Shown here: positions 34,407 to 43,120 of the stretch, in pieces
Numbering within the stretch: the first letter of the stretch is position 1
Layout: every line of letters starts with the position of its first letter
DNA from: Corynebacterium flavescens
GTDB taxonomy: Bacteria; Actinomycetota; Actinomycetes; Mycobacteriales; Mycobacteriaceae
Length of the DNA stretch: 64,000 nucleotides
Assembly (NCBI RefSeq): GCF_008693105.1
Contig: NZ_VXKK01000031.1
Coordinates: forward strand, 1 to 64,000
Reading direction: 5' to 3'
Made by a program: the position numbers and the translations under genes
The notes under the pieces: generated by a model
Told to the model about the DNA's origin: nothing
The model's database searches: none
Seen by the model: only the letters and a program-made list of their open reading frames with translations

Positions 34407-35861
34407 CTAGTTCTCGGTGCGGGTCAGGGAGCGATCTCCAGACCATTCCAGGTGGTAGACGCCCGGCTTGTCGACGCGGTGGAAAGTGTGCGCACCAAAG
34501 TAGTCACGCTGTGCCTGGATGAGGGCAGCAGGAAGACGCTTGGCCCGCAGGCTGTCGTAATAAGACAGCGACGAGGAAAATACAGGTGCGGGAAGACCCA
34601 AGCGTGTGGCGGCTACGACGACGCGGCGCCAAGGATCTATGAGGCCAGCGAGTTCATTCTTGAAGTAGGGATCAAGAATGAGGGCGGGCAGATCGGCGTT
34701 GTTGTCATAGGCCTCGCGGATCCGGTCGAGGAACTTGGCCCGGATGATACATCCGCCGCGCCAGATGGTGGCCAGATCACGAGGATCGACATTCCAATCG
34801 AACTGATCGGAGCCAGCCTTGATCTCATCAAAGCCCTGGGAGTAGGCGATAAGCTTGGAGGCGTAGAGCGCGCGGCGTACATCCTCGATGAACGCGGCCC
34901 TATCCACGTCGAGCGCAGGCAAGTCACCCGAGGGCAGCTCACCTTCCTGGGCGGCCTGACGCTGCTGCGCCGAGGAAGATAGAGCGCGGGCGAATACTGC
35001 CTCGGCGATGGCGGTGACGGGCACGCCAAGCTCTAGGCCGTTGATGGCGGTCCAGCGGCCGGTGCCCTTTTGTCCGGCCGCATCCACGATGACGTCCACC
35101 AAGGGGCGCCCGGTATCCGGATCGGTCTGGGCAAGAACCTCGGCGGTGATTTCGATGAGATAAGAATCGAGGTCGCCGGAGTTCCACTCCTTGAAGGTCT
35201 CCGCAATCTCTGCCGGTTCCATGCCAGCGCCATAGCGCAGGAGCTGGTAGGCCTCCCCGATGACCTGCATATCGGCATACTCGATTCCGTTGTGCACCAT
35301 CTTGACAAAGTGTCCGGCACCGTCTGGGCCGATATGGGTCACGCAGGGCACGCCGTCGACCTTGGCGGCGATGGACTCGAGGATGGGGCCCAAAGTCTCC
35401 CAGCTCTCGGCGGGACCGCCAGGCATGATGGAAGGACCATTGAGGGCGCCTTCCTCACCGCCGGAGATACCGGCGCCGACGAAGTGACGGCCCTTGGCGG
35501 CCACTTCCTTCTCCCGGCGGATGGTGTCGGTGTAGAGGGCGTTGCCGCCATCGATGATGATGTCGCCTTCATCCATTGCTTCGACGAGCTGGTTGATGAC
35601 AGCGTCAGTCGCCGCACCGGCCTTGACCATGATGATGGCCTTGCGCGGGCGCTCGAGGGAAGCGACGAAGTCCTCAACGGTCTCGGAAGGAATGAAATTG
35701 CCTTCGGAGCCGTGCTCTGAGATGAGTGCGCGGGTCTTTTCCGGGCTGCGGTTGTAGACGGCAACGGTGTTGCCGTTGCGGGCGAAGTTGCGAGCGAGGT
35801 TCGAACCCATGACGGCCAAACCCACTACGCCTATCTGAGCGAGATCATTCTTTTTGGTCAT
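34407..35861 (-). CDS. gnd: 6-phosphogluconate dehydrogenase (decarboxylating)
   Basis: The 484-residue enzyme oxidises 6-phosphogluconate to ribulose 5-phosphate with NADP, making NADPH and CO2 in the pentose phosphate pathway. The N-terminal Rossmann fingerprint is GVVGLAVMGSNLARN, followed by YNRSPEKT. The substrate signature is GAGISGGEEGA, and catalytic Lys/His are in FVKMVHNGIEY. The C-terminal part has the conserved block near the TRLGLPAPVFSSSLSYYDS segment. The start is ATG 35861. It is divergent from the thioesterase, the same arrangement as in C. glutamicum. Confidence 0.96.
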   Translation of the reverse strand: MTKKNDLAQIGVVGLAVMGSNLARNFARNGNTVAVYNRSPEKTRALISEHGSEGNFIPSETVEDFVASLERPRKAIIMVKAGAATDAVINQLVEAMDEGDIIIDGGNALYTDTIRREKEVAAKGRHFVGAGISGGEEGALNGPSIMPGGPAESWETLGPILESIAAKVDGVPCVTHIGPDGAGHFVKMVHNGIEYADMQVIGEAYQLLRYGAGMEPAEIAETFKEWNSGDLDSYLIEITAEVLAQTDPDTGRPLVDVIVDAAGQKGTGRWTAINGLELGVPVTAIAEAVFARALSSSAQQRQAAQEGELPSGDLPALDVDRAAFIEDVRRALYASKLIAYSQGFDEIKAGSDQFDWNVDPRDLATIWRGGCIIRAKFLDRIREAYDNNADLPALILDPYFKNELAGLIDPWRRVVVAATRLGLPAPVFSSSLSYYDSLRAKRLPAALIQAQRDYFGAHTFHRVDKPGVYHLEWSGDRSLTRTEN

Positions 35862-35904
35862 GCTGGATAGTCTACGTCACGCGAACCCAGTATCCTGTCC
35901 AAGC

Positions 35905-36351
35905 ATGGACCACTTAACCGCCATGCAAAAACTCATCGCCACTGCGGGACAGCGCCCGCTCAAGGCGGAAGAGCTCGAACTCTTCAACGGCAACAACATG
36001 GGCTTAGGAGCCCTACTGGGTATTCGCCTGACCCATATCGCTGCACGTGAAGTGCGTTCCGAGCTGGAAGTAACCCCTGAGCACCACCAGCCCTGGGGCG
36101 TGGCCAACGGCGGGCTTTATTGCTCGATTGCGGAGTCCACGGCATCCATCGCCAGCATCGTCGCAGCCCAGGCTCCCGCCGTCGGAGTGAATAACTCCAC
36201 TGACTTCATCAAACCCGTCAGCGCCGGAATCATCGAGGCTGTGGCCACTCCCATTCAGATTGGGCAGACTACGCACCTCTGGAACGTCGAAATGCGCCAA
36301 GACGGCGAACTGGTCGCGCGCACCACCCTGCGCACGATGATTAGGGGCTAG
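35905..36351 (+). CDS. PaaI-type hotdog-fold thioesterase
   Basis: The 148-residue protein has the hotdog core NGGLYCSIAESTASIAS and the conserved HHQPWGVANGG segment, typical of acyl-CoA thioesterases related to PaaI and 4-hydroxybenzoyl-CoA thioesterase II. The substrate cannot be told from sequence. I chose ATG 35905. A TATCCT box ends eight bases before it, so the mRNA may be leaderless or nearly so. It is convergent with corA, the two stops being three bases apart. Confidence 0.85.
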   Translation: MDHLTAMQKLIATAGQRPLKAEELELFNGNNMGLGALLGIRLTHIAAREVRSELEVTPEHHQPWGVANGGLYCSIAESTASIASIVAAQAPAVGVNNSTDFIKPVSAGIIEAVATPIQIGQTTHLWNVEMRQDGELVARTTLRTMIRG

Positions 36352-36354
36352 AGG

Positions 36355-37425
36355 CTAGAGCCAGTGGTTGCGGCGGAACCACCAGAACATAACCGCAACT
36401 ACGAAGACCATCAGCCCCAAGGACATGTAGTAGCCCCAGGCCACGTGCAGCTCCGGCATGATATCGAAGTTCATGCCGTAGATGCCGGCCACGAGGGTGG
36501 GAGCAGCCCACATGCCGACCACGGCAGAAATCGTGCGCATGTCGGTGTTTTGTTGCATGGTTACCTTGGCCACGGAGGCGTCGATAAGCGAGCTAAGGCG
36601 CTCGTCGAAGGAAGCCACCTGATCCTTGACCACGAGCTCGTGGTCGTTGACGTCACGCAGATAGGAACGGATCGTCTTCGAGATGAGATCCTTGTGATCC
36701 GAGATCATCGCTTTCAGGGCCGTGGAGAGCGGATCGATGGCGTGCTTCATCTCTAGAATCTCGCGCTTGAACATGTAGATGCGGTCGATGTTGAACTTGG
36801 TCTGGGGAGTAAAGACCTCCTCTTCAATCTCATCGACCTCGATCCCGATAAGGCGCACGATCTCGGAGTAGCGGTCCACCATCATGTCCAGGATTTTCCA
36901 CGCCATCGCCACCGGGCCCAGCTCAACGAGATCCTGCTCATCTTGAACCGTGTAGGCCAAGTTGGGCAGCTTCGCGGAGTGACGGACGGTGATGATGAAG
37001 TTGGAGCCGATGATCATCTGGATCTCACCGGTGGAAATGATCTGGCGTTTATCCGCCACTTCGTCGTGGTCGCGGTAGTTGACGGAGCGGGCCACCACGA
37101 AGAGCTGATCGTCATAACGCTCGAGCTTGGGGCGCTGGTGCGCCTGCACTGCGTCCTCAACGATGAGTTCGTGGATATTGAACTCCGAGGCGACCTTGGT
37201 CATCTGAGACTCGAGCGGCTCGTGCAGGCCAACCCAGACGAAGCCGCGACCGTATTCTTCGACGGTCTTCATGGCAGAATGCGCAGTGAATTCTCCGGGC
37301 AGCGCCTCACCATCGACGAATACCCGGCAATGCTCGATCGCCCTCTCCACGGGGACCTTGATGAGGGAGTCCTTCGGAGGCTCACTTTTCTTGCGTGGCC
37401 GAAATGGAGACGGTACTGCGGGCAT
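36355..37425 (-). CDS. corA: Magnesium/cobalt transporter CorA
   Basis: The 356-residue protein has the long N-terminal cytosolic domain and two C-terminal membrane helices. The signature GMN sits at the end of the first helix (GIYGMNFDIMPE, about residue 317), and the chain ends in RRNHWL. It forms a pentameric Mg2+ channel. I start at ATG 37425 because AAGGAGG lies eight bases before it on the minus strand; an ATG at 37452 lacks such a site. The gene stands alone between convergent and divergent neighbours. Confidence 0.93.
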   Translation of the reverse strand: MPAVPSPFRPRKKSEPPKDSLIKVPVERAIEHCRVFVDGEALPGEFTAHSAMKTVEEYGRGFVWVGLHEPLESQMTKVASEFNIHELIVEDAVQAHQRPKLERYDDQLFVVARSVNYRDHDEVADKRQIISTGEIQMIIGSNFIITVRHSAKLPNLAYTVQDEQDLVELGPVAMAWKILDMMVDRYSEIVRLIGIEVDEIEEEVFTPQTKFNIDRIYMFKREILEMKHAIDPLSTALKAMISDHKDLISKTIRSYLRDVNDHELVVKDQVASFDERLSSLIDASVAKVTMQQNTDMRTISAVVGMWAAPTLVAGIYGMNFDIMPELHVAWGYYMSLGLMVFVVAVMFWWFRRNHWL

Positions 37426-37505
37426 CCTGAGAGCCTCCTTCACTTTAATCAATGGCAGGCGAGAGCCTATCTAGCGCGGACTAAAGCCTACACCGATACA
37501 AGGCC

Positions 37506-37518
37506 TATACTGATTCCA
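37506..37518 (+). promoter_or_regulatory. -10 box for a leaderless methyltransferase transcript
   Basis: TATACT at 37506-37511 lies six bases before the ATG at 37518, the normal distance from a -10 box to a transcription start. No Shine-Dalgarno sequence fits between. The likely consequence is an mRNA that begins at the start codon. Confidence 0.55.
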
Positions 37519-38120
37519 TGCCTACCTGGAAAGACCTTACCTCAGCCAATCCTGCACATTCGGAGAACTTCGCTCGGAAGTGGAAGATCCTGGAAGCCCA
37601 AGGAAAAGACATTAACGGCGAGGCGCGCTTGGTCGATGCCATGGTAGAACGCCACTCCAGGGTCCTCGATGCAGGGTGCGGATCCGGCCGGCTGGGCGGC
37701 GAGCTTGTTCGCCGCGGGCACACCGTGGTCGGCGTCGATGTTGATCCCATTCTCATCGCCCACGCTGAGGAAGATCATCCGGAAGGCACATGGGTAGTCG
37801 GGGATCTCTCCACCGATGAAGTCCCCGCAGGCGACTTCGACCTCGCCGTAGCGGCCGGAAACGTCATGGCGTTCATCGCCGTTGAAGGCAGAGAGCAGGC
37901 ACTGCGGAATATCTTTAATTCGCTGCACCCTGGCGGACGCTTCGTCGCAGGCTTCGGAGAAGGCCGCGGATGGCTATTCGAAGACTTCATCGAATTGGCG
38001 CAAAGTGTTGGCTTCAACCTCGACTTCCGCTTCTCTTCCTGGGATCTGCGCCGCTTTAGTGAAAACTCCACTTTCCTCGTCGCGGTGTTTTCTCGGCCGG
38101 GCGCAGACCTCCTGGATTAG
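37518..38120 (+). CDS. Class I SAM-dependent methyltransferase
   Basis: The 200-residue protein has SAM motif I VLDAGCGSGRLGGEL, acidic motif II VVGVDVDP and motif III/IV DFDLAVAAGNVMAF. The small size and lack of extra domains suggest a small-molecule or protein target, unknown. The start codon is six bases after a -10 box. It ends tail to tail with the thiD/tenA gene: the two stop codons share bases in TTAG. Confidence 0.87.
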   Translation: MPTWKDLTSANPAHSENFARKWKILEAQGKDINGEARLVDAMVERHSRVLDAGCGSGRLGGELVRRGHTVVGVDVDPILIAHAEEDHPEGTWVVGDLSTDEVPAGDFDLAVAAGNVMAFIAVEGREQALRNIFNSLHPGGRFVAGFGEGRGWLFEDFIELAQSVGFNLDFRFSSWDLRRFSENSTFLVAVFSRPGADLLD

Positions 38121-39718
38121 CCTCGACGATCGGCCTGATCGAAGAAGTCCACCTCGTGGAAAGCGGCCGAAAGATAAGCACGGCAGGCACGCTCGCGAGT
38201 GATTTCGTCCACGGCCGCTAGAGCCTTCTCAGCAATTGCGATAGCGGCGCGCACTCCGTTAATGAAGTCCTCTCCTGCATAAAGTGAGAGCCAGTCGTGG
38301 TAGGGGTGCTCTGGGTGGTTGTGACCCGCCAGTTCAAGCCCTACTTCGGCATAAAGCCAGTAACAGGGGAGGACAGCTGCCACGCCGATGACGTAGTCCT
38401 CGCCATGGGTCGCGGCGATGAGGAAGTCCGTGTATGCATTGGTAATAGGAGATGGCGCGGTACTTATTTGCCCACCTAACCAGTCGCGATGAAGCGCCGA
38501 CTCGACCTCGATGCATTCGGCCGCGCCGCCCGCCCAATGCAGCTGTGCCTGCGCGTCCGGTGCCATGGAAGCTAAGCGTGCCAGCGCCTTTGAGTAGCGC
38601 GAGAGATACTGGGCATCTTGATCCAGATAGAAAGAAAAGTGTTCCGGACTCAAGGAACCTTCTCCGAGCGAGCGGATGAAAGGCAACGCCGTTATCTGCT
38701 CCCAGGCGTCACCCGTGAGATCCCACAGACGTTGCGTATGCGACCCAGCGGCCGCCACGTGGGGACGCGGCGCCGGCAGTGTTGACTCGAGCGAGGTGAA
38801 GTGGCGCAGGGGCTCAGACGAGGCAGCAACACTCAGGCGACGGGCACGGTGGCCGTGATCTACCGGGCCATGACCCTTGCCCACAAGGAGCTCTTCAGCG
38901 TAGGAGATGGCCTCGTACAGCCACTGCGTCGACCACTCCAAGGCGGCAGGCAGGCTGTGCCCGGCGCCGAGTTTGGTGGCGAGGGCAGAAGAGAGCGAGC
39001 AGCCCGTGCCGTGCGTATTCTCGGTATCTACTCGCGGACAGGCCACGCGGTATACGGCCCCCGTGGGCTCTACAACCGCATTGTCTGCCGCACCGGAACT
39101 AAGGTGGCCTCCCTTGACAACGACGGTCGTGCCAGCATCTTCCGCCCAGTGCTGGGCGGTGGCGATAGCCTCCTCGAGGGTGGTGGCCTCAGGCGTGCCG
39201 GTAAGCACGGCCAGCTCCTTGAGATTAGGGGTGATGACGGTGGCCTGCCGGCATAGCTTACGCACTGCCTCCTCCGCCGCCTCATCCAGTAGGCGATCGC
39301 CGCTCGTTGCCACCATGACCGGATCTAGCACCACCGGAATGCTCCGGCGCGTGCGATGAGAAGCAGCTTCAGATTCACTGTCAGCATCACTGTCAGAATT
39401 AATCTCAGTAAGAAACTCAGAGACCACGGCGACGATGTCTTGGCTTGAGAGCATGCCGATCTTTATGGCATCAATCTCCACATCGTCCGCCACACAAACA
39501 AGCTGCTCTTTTAAGAAATCCAACGGCGGGACATGTACGCTGCGCACACCTTGGGTATTCTGTGCGACCAAGGCAGTGATGACGCTCATGCCGTAGCCAC
39601 CTGCAGCGGTGATGGACTTGAGATCCGCCTGGATCCCGGCACCTCCGGTGGGATCTGTTCCGGCGATGGATAGTACGCGTGGAATGACTGCAGATTCCCG
39701 GTCTGGATTTTTAGCCAT
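38117..39718 (-). CDS. thiD: ThiD-TenA fusion: HMP-phosphate kinase with thiaminase II-like domain
   Basis: The 533-residue fusion makes and salvages the pyrimidine half of thiamine. Residues 1 to about 285 are HMP/HMP-phosphate kinase (SIAGTDPTGGAGIQADLK, VLDPVMVATSGDRLL, HGTGCSLSSA). Residues about 315-533 are TenA, with the catalytic Cys452 in LPCYWLY and the motif WLSLYAGEDF; TenA releases HMP from degraded thiamine. A Ser/Asp-rich insert (INSDSDADSESEA) interrupts the kinase domain around residue 105. It is the last gene of thiM-thiE-thiD/tenA and overlaps thiE by eight bases. The riboswitch upstream of thiM should control it. Confidence 0.93.
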   Translation of the reverse strand: MAKNPDRESAVIPRVLSIAGTDPTGGAGIQADLKSITAAGGYGMSVITALVAQNTQGVRSVHVPPLDFLKEQLVCVADDVEIDAIKIGMLSSQDIVAVVSEFLTEINSDSDADSESEAASHRTRRSIPVVLDPVMVATSGDRLLDEAAEEAVRKLCRQATVITPNLKELAVLTGTPEATTLEEAIATAQHWAEDAGTTVVVKGGHLSSGAADNAVVEPTGAVYRVACPRVDTENTHGTGCSLSSALATKLGAGHSLPAALEWSTQWLYEAISYAEELLVGKGHGPVDHGHRARRLSVAASSEPLRHFTSLESTLPAPRPHVAAAGSHTQRLWDLTGDAWEQITALPFIRSLGEGSLSPEHFSFYLDQDAQYLSRYSKALARLASMAPDAQAQLHWAGGAAECIEVESALHRDWLGGQISTAPSPITNAYTDFLIAATHGEDYVIGVAAVLPCYWLYAEVGLELAGHNHPEHPYHDWLSLYAGEDFINGVRAAIAIAEKALAAVDEITRERACRAYLSAAFHEVDFFDQADRRG

Positions 39719-40388
39719 GAAACTTCTCCTTGAGAGTGTGGGCGGCGGCTTCAGGGTCTTGCGCCGCCATGATTGCGCTGATTACGCAGACCCCGGAGAA
39801 ATCCGAGCCTGCTAGGAAAGAAACACTGTCGGCATTGATTCCGCCGATCGCCACGGCTGGGATGTCGCGCTCACTCGCGCGAGTGGCAAGGCGTCTGGCC
39901 TCTTTCACTCCGAGGCCAGACGGCGCATCGAGTTTTGTAGCGGTGTTAAACACCGGGCCGATACCGACGACATCCGGCAAAAGATGTGGGGAGGTCGTTG
40001 CAAGCCCGTCGAGGGCATCAAGATCGGCATCACTTCCTACAGAAAGGCCAATCAATTGCTCGGGTCCAAGGGCCGCGCGGGCCTGTGCAAGCGGCATATC
40101 ATTTTGCCCTATGTGCAGGTGACAGTCCAGTTTAGCCGCAACCTCAACCCGGTCATCGATAAAGAGCGGGACATCACCCAGAATCGCTAGCAGCTCCCGG
40201 GCGGTTTCCTCGACCTGGGCGTCGCTGCCCTCCTTGTCGCGCAGTTGGACCACCCCAACGCCGCCAGTTAGTGCGCGCTGGACGACGCCGACAACCTCCT
40301 CACGGCCTCCGCCCAAGTAGGGATCGGTGACGAGATAGAGGGACCAATCAATGCCTCTTGTTGCGCCGGCTCTTGATGAATCAGACAC
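39711..40388 (-). CDS. thiE: Thiamine-phosphate synthase ThiE
   Basis: The 225-residue TIM-barrel enzyme joins HMP-diphosphate and thiazole phosphate. Diagnostic segments are GGVGVVQLRDKEG (substrate Lys), LFIDDRVEVAAKLDCHLHIGQNDMP and GIGPVFNTATK. It lies two bases after thiM and overlaps the next gene, so it is coupled on both sides. The three genes allow salvage of HMP and thiazole and need no de novo thiC or thiG in this window. Confidence 0.94.
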   Translation of the reverse strand: MSDSSRAGATRGIDWSLYLVTDPYLGGGREEVVGVVQRALTGGVGVVQLRDKEGSDAQVEETARELLAILGDVPLFIDDRVEVAAKLDCHLHIGQNDMPLAQARAALGPEQLIGLSVGSDADLDALDGLATTSPHLLPDVVGIGPVFNTATKLDAPSGLGVKEARRLATRASERDIPAVAIGGINADSVSFLAGSDFSGVCVISAIMAAQDPEAAAHTLKEKFHG

Positions 40389-40390
40389 TG

Positions 40391-41206
40391 TTATACCTGC
40401 GCGATTTCTTCTATTCGGCCGCTCGAGGCGATGGCTTGACCGTCAAGCTCATAGAGCGCGTCTATCCACGCCACGGCAAAGGAACCGGGCGCATGGCATG
40501 TGCTGGCAGCTACCTGACCGGCTGCACCCATATGCGCATGGGCGGCTAGGACTGCCTCAAAAGGGTCCTGCCAAGCAGCAAGATAAGCAGCTACGAGAGC
40601 ACCGAGGGAGCAGCCAGTACCGATGACTAGCTGCAGCATCGGATCCCCGCTGTGCAGATAAACAGCCCGCTCGCTACCACCCTGGACGCGAACGATGAGA
40701 TCGCGCTCACCGGAAACTGCCACGACCGCACCAGTGCGGCGCGCGAGGGCCAGGGCAGCAGGCAAGGCTGCATCGACGCCGTCCGTGGAATCGACGCCGC
40801 GGCCGCCAGCACCGGCGCGGGAAAGCGCGATGATTTCAGAGGCATTGCCCCGAATGGCAGCAGGCTTTTCCCCGAGAATCGACAGCATGAACTCGGTGCG
40901 GTAGGCCAAGGCACCTGCGCCGACTGGATCCAGTACCCACGGAGTTCCAGCAGAATTAGCGCCGGCGATGGCCGCTCGCATGCCCGCATAAGACTCTTGT
41001 GAAGGCGTCCCCGCGTTGATTAAGACTCCTTGTGCGACTTGCGCGAATGCACCGGCTTCCTCCGGGGTATCGCACATGGCGGGGCTGGCTCCAGCAGCTA
41101 ATAAGACATTGGCCGTGACGTCCATGACCACGGAATTTGTCAAACATTGAATGAGTGGGGCATTACTGCGCACGGCTTCGCGTGCGCGTGAATAAGCGCT
41201 ATCCAC
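40391..41206 (-). CDS. thiM: Hydroxyethylthiazole kinase ThiM
   Basis: The 271-residue kinase phosphorylates the thiazole moiety for reuse. Motifs include [29 protein letters not shown] at the start and the ribokinase-like [14 protein letters not shown] near the C-terminus. It starts at GTG 41206, seven bases past the AAGGGA that closes the TPP riboswitch, and no other ribosome site is near. As first gene of the operon its translation should drop when thiamine diphosphate is plentiful. Confidence 0.94.
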   Translation of the reverse strand: MDSAYSRAREAVRSNAPLIQCLTNSVVMDVTANVLLAAGASPAMCDTPEEAGAFAQVAQGVLINAGTPSQESYAGMRAAIAGANSAGTPWVLDPVGAGALAYRTEFMLSILGEKPAAIRGNASEIIALSRAGAGGRGVDSTDGVDAALPAALALARRTGAVVAVSGERDLIVRVQGGSERAVYLHSGDPMLQLVIGTGCSLGALVAAYLAAWQDPFEAVLAAHAHMGAAGQVAASTCHAPGSFAVAWIDALYELDGQAIASSGRIEEIAQV

Positions 41207-41209
41207 AAC

Positions 41210-41284
41210 TTTCCCTTCGCTAGTTCTAACTAAGTGCAGGTTCTATGGGTCTAATCTCAGCTGCATCTGCAGCACCCCAGGTTG
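41210..41284 (-). ncRNA. TPP riboswitch (THI element) in front of thiM
   Basis: Read on the minus strand, the conserved parts occur in order. CCTGGGGTGC begins the aptamer, then a short P3 hairpin (TGCAGATGCAG). GCTGAGA follows, then ACCC-ATAGAACCTG, then a TTAGTTAGAACTAG hairpin and GCGAAGGGA. These match the THI-box consensus GGGGTGC, CTGAGA, ACC...GAACCTG, and GCGTAGGGAA. The terminal AAGGGA is also the Shine-Dalgarno sequence for the thiM GTG at 41206, so ligand binding should hide the ribosome site directly. No separate terminator lies between aptamer and gene. Confidence 0.9.
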
Positions 41285-41292
41285 CACTTTCG

Positions 41293-41303
41293 ACTCTAGC
41301 AAA
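41293..41303 (-). promoter_or_regulatory. Extended -10 promoter for the thi operon
   Basis: The minus strand reads TGCTAGAGT, an extended -10 element (TG-n-TAGAGT) with the hexamer at 41298-41293. A start about seven bases further, near 41286, matches the 5' edge of the riboswitch. No convincing -35 box is visible. Confidence 0.45.
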
Positions 41304-41451
41304 TCTGCACACCAAGGCCCCCCGAGAAGGTTGTCTGGCACGTCTCCACAAGGCGCCGTGCACATGGGGTGCTGTGCTGCATTTTTGGGGCATTTTGGTG
41401 CAGGAAAGGTCGGGGAAGTAAAGGGAAAGGGAAAGAAAGCAAAACGAACGA

Positions 41452-41495
41452 AGCCCCCGCTCTCCTGCGGCACATGCTGCAGGAGAGCGGGGGCT
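41452..41495 (-). terminator. Terminator after ndh
   Basis: A perfect 17-base stem, AGCCCCCGCTCTCCTGC (41452-41468) with its complement at 41479-41495, has a ten-base loop. It lies about 46 bases past the ndh stop on the minus strand and is followed there by TTCGTTCGTTTT. Confidence 0.85.
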
Positions 41496-41541
41496 AGAGG
41501 CCTAATCAATAAGCTTAAAAAACAAAAAGCCTTGAAAAGAA

Positions 41542-42888
41542 TTACTTCTCGTTAGCCTTGTTGATGATGTTGCGAGCATCACGCTGCTGGAGGGTGAAGT
41601 TAAGGTGTCCGCGATCCCTAGAGACAAGGTTGCCCAGCCAGTTGAACACGGTGACGAAGCGGTTGCGGAAGCCAACCAGGTAGGAGGCGTGCAGACCCAA
41701 CCACGCCAACCAAGCAGGAAGGCCGGTGATCTCGGTCTTGCCAATCTTCATCACGGCATTGAAGCGGGAAATGATGGCCATGGAACCGCGATCGAAGTAG
41801 TCGAAAGCTTCCTTCTCGTTGGCGGTGGACTCCTCGTCGACCTTGGCCTCAATGAGCTTGGCGGCGTGGGTGCCGCCCTGAATTGCCACCTGGGCAACAC
41901 CAGGGAGGCGGTTGAGGCTAATCATGTCGCCGACGATATAAACGTTGGAGTATTCACCAACGGTGAGATCCTCATTAACGGACACGCGGCCGGCGCGGTC
42001 AGACTCAACGCCTGCCTGGTCAGCAACGAGCTTGCCCAGGGGCGAAGCCGACACGCCAGCGGACCAGATCTTCGTGGCACCGGCGATGGTGGTGATCTCC
42101 TCGGTCTTCATGTCCTTATAAGTCACAGCGTCAGCATCGACGTTGGTGACCATAGCGTTGAGGCGAACATCGACGCCGAGCTTCTCGAGCGAGCGCTGAG
42201 CCTTGCGCCCAAGACGCTTGCCAAAGGGAGGGAGCACCTGGGGTGCACCGTCGAGGAGGTAAATCTTTGCTGCGGAGGTGCCGTAGTTGGAATAAGCATC
42301 AGACAGCGAGCGGTTTGCCAGCTCGGCGATCTGACCAGTCAGCTCCACGCCGGTGGGGCCGGCGCCGACGATGACGAAGGTGAGCAGGCGCTCGCGCTCT
42401 GCAGGATCATCCGTGAGCTCTGCCTTCTCGAAGGCGGAGAGGATACGGGCGCGCAGCTCGAGTGCGTCATCCAAGGTCTTCATGCCGGGGGCAAACTCAG
42501 CAAAGTGATCGTTGCCGAAGTAAGACTGGCCAGAACCAGCGGCGATAATCAGCGAGTCATAAGCAAAGGTGCGCTCGAACTCATCAAGATTTGCGGTGAC
42601 GGTCTGCTTCTCCAAATTGATGTCGGTGACCTCGCCGTTGACGAAGTGAGCGTTGTCTTGTCCGCGCAGGACCTGACGGGTGGAAGGAGCGATCTCTCCG
42701 GCAGAAATCAGGCCAGTGGCAACCTGGTAAAGCATGGGCTGGAAGAGGTGGTGGTTCTTCTTGTCGATGAGAGTGATCTCAACGTCTGCACCCTTGAGGT
42801 GCTTGACAGCATTGAGCCCGCCAAAACCGGCGCCGATGACGACTACGTGATGGCGACCGCCGGTGGGGCGGTATGGAGTTTCTGCCAT
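41542..42888 (-). CDS. ndh: Type II NADH dehydrogenase
   Basis: The 448-residue flavoprotein passes electrons from NADH to menaquinone without pumping protons. The FAD-binding GAGFGG is at residues 19-24, the second nucleotide-binding fingerprint is FVIVGAGPTGVELTGQIAE, and VYIVGDMISL is a further FAD contact. The hydrophobic C-terminal helix region (LPAWLAWLGLHASYLVGF) anchors it to the membrane. I chose ATG 42888, which has AGGAAGG upstream; the frame stays open for 42 more codons without homology. It is next to the Cfa-like gene, as in C. glutamicum. Confidence 0.94.
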   Translation of the reverse strand: MAETPYRPTGGRHHVVVIGAGFGGLNAVKHLKGADVEITLIDKKNHHLFQPMLYQVATGLISAGEIAPSTRQVLRGQDNAHFVNGEVTDINLEKQTVTANLDEFERTFAYDSLIIAAGSGQSYFGNDHFAEFAPGMKTLDDALELRARILSAFEKAELTDDPAERERLLTFVIVGAGPTGVELTGQIAELANRSLSDAYSNYGTSAAKIYLLDGAPQVLPPFGKRLGRKAQRSLEKLGVDVRLNAMVTNVDADAVTYKDMKTEEITTIAGATKIWSAGVSASPLGKLVADQAGVESDRAGRVSVNEDLTVGEYSNVYIVGDMISLNRLPGVAQVAIQGGTHAAKLIEAKVDEESTANEKEAFDYFDRGSMAIISRFNAVMKIGKTEITGLPAWLAWLGLHASYLVGFRNRFVTVFNWLGNLVSRDRGHLNFTLQQRDARNIINKANEK

Positions 42889-43120
42889 GGTGAAGTGATA
42901 CCTTCCTAAAGCTATATTTTTGGTACCGCCATAGCATAGTCCTTTGATATAGGACATGCATACTTTATCCCCGTTTAACTGGATCTTCACCGGCATGCCT
43001 GTCTGTTTTGTCACTGCGGGGATACTAATATTGGGGTGATAGTTAGTTGCTGTCTCATGCAGCTTTTGTTGTCATGCACGCAGCAGGACGGCACACGTCT
43101 ACTAAAGGAGCTGCGAGTTC

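Noticed and set aside
41331..41555. A 74-codon plus-strand frame between thiM and ndh.
   Set aside because: It spans the ndh terminator hairpin and shows no conserved sequence. It has no ribosome site.
41605..42909. A 434-codon plus-strand frame opposite ndh.
   Set aside because: ndh is certain by its two nucleotide-binding motifs. The antisense frame is caused by GC-rich codon bias and has no known domain.
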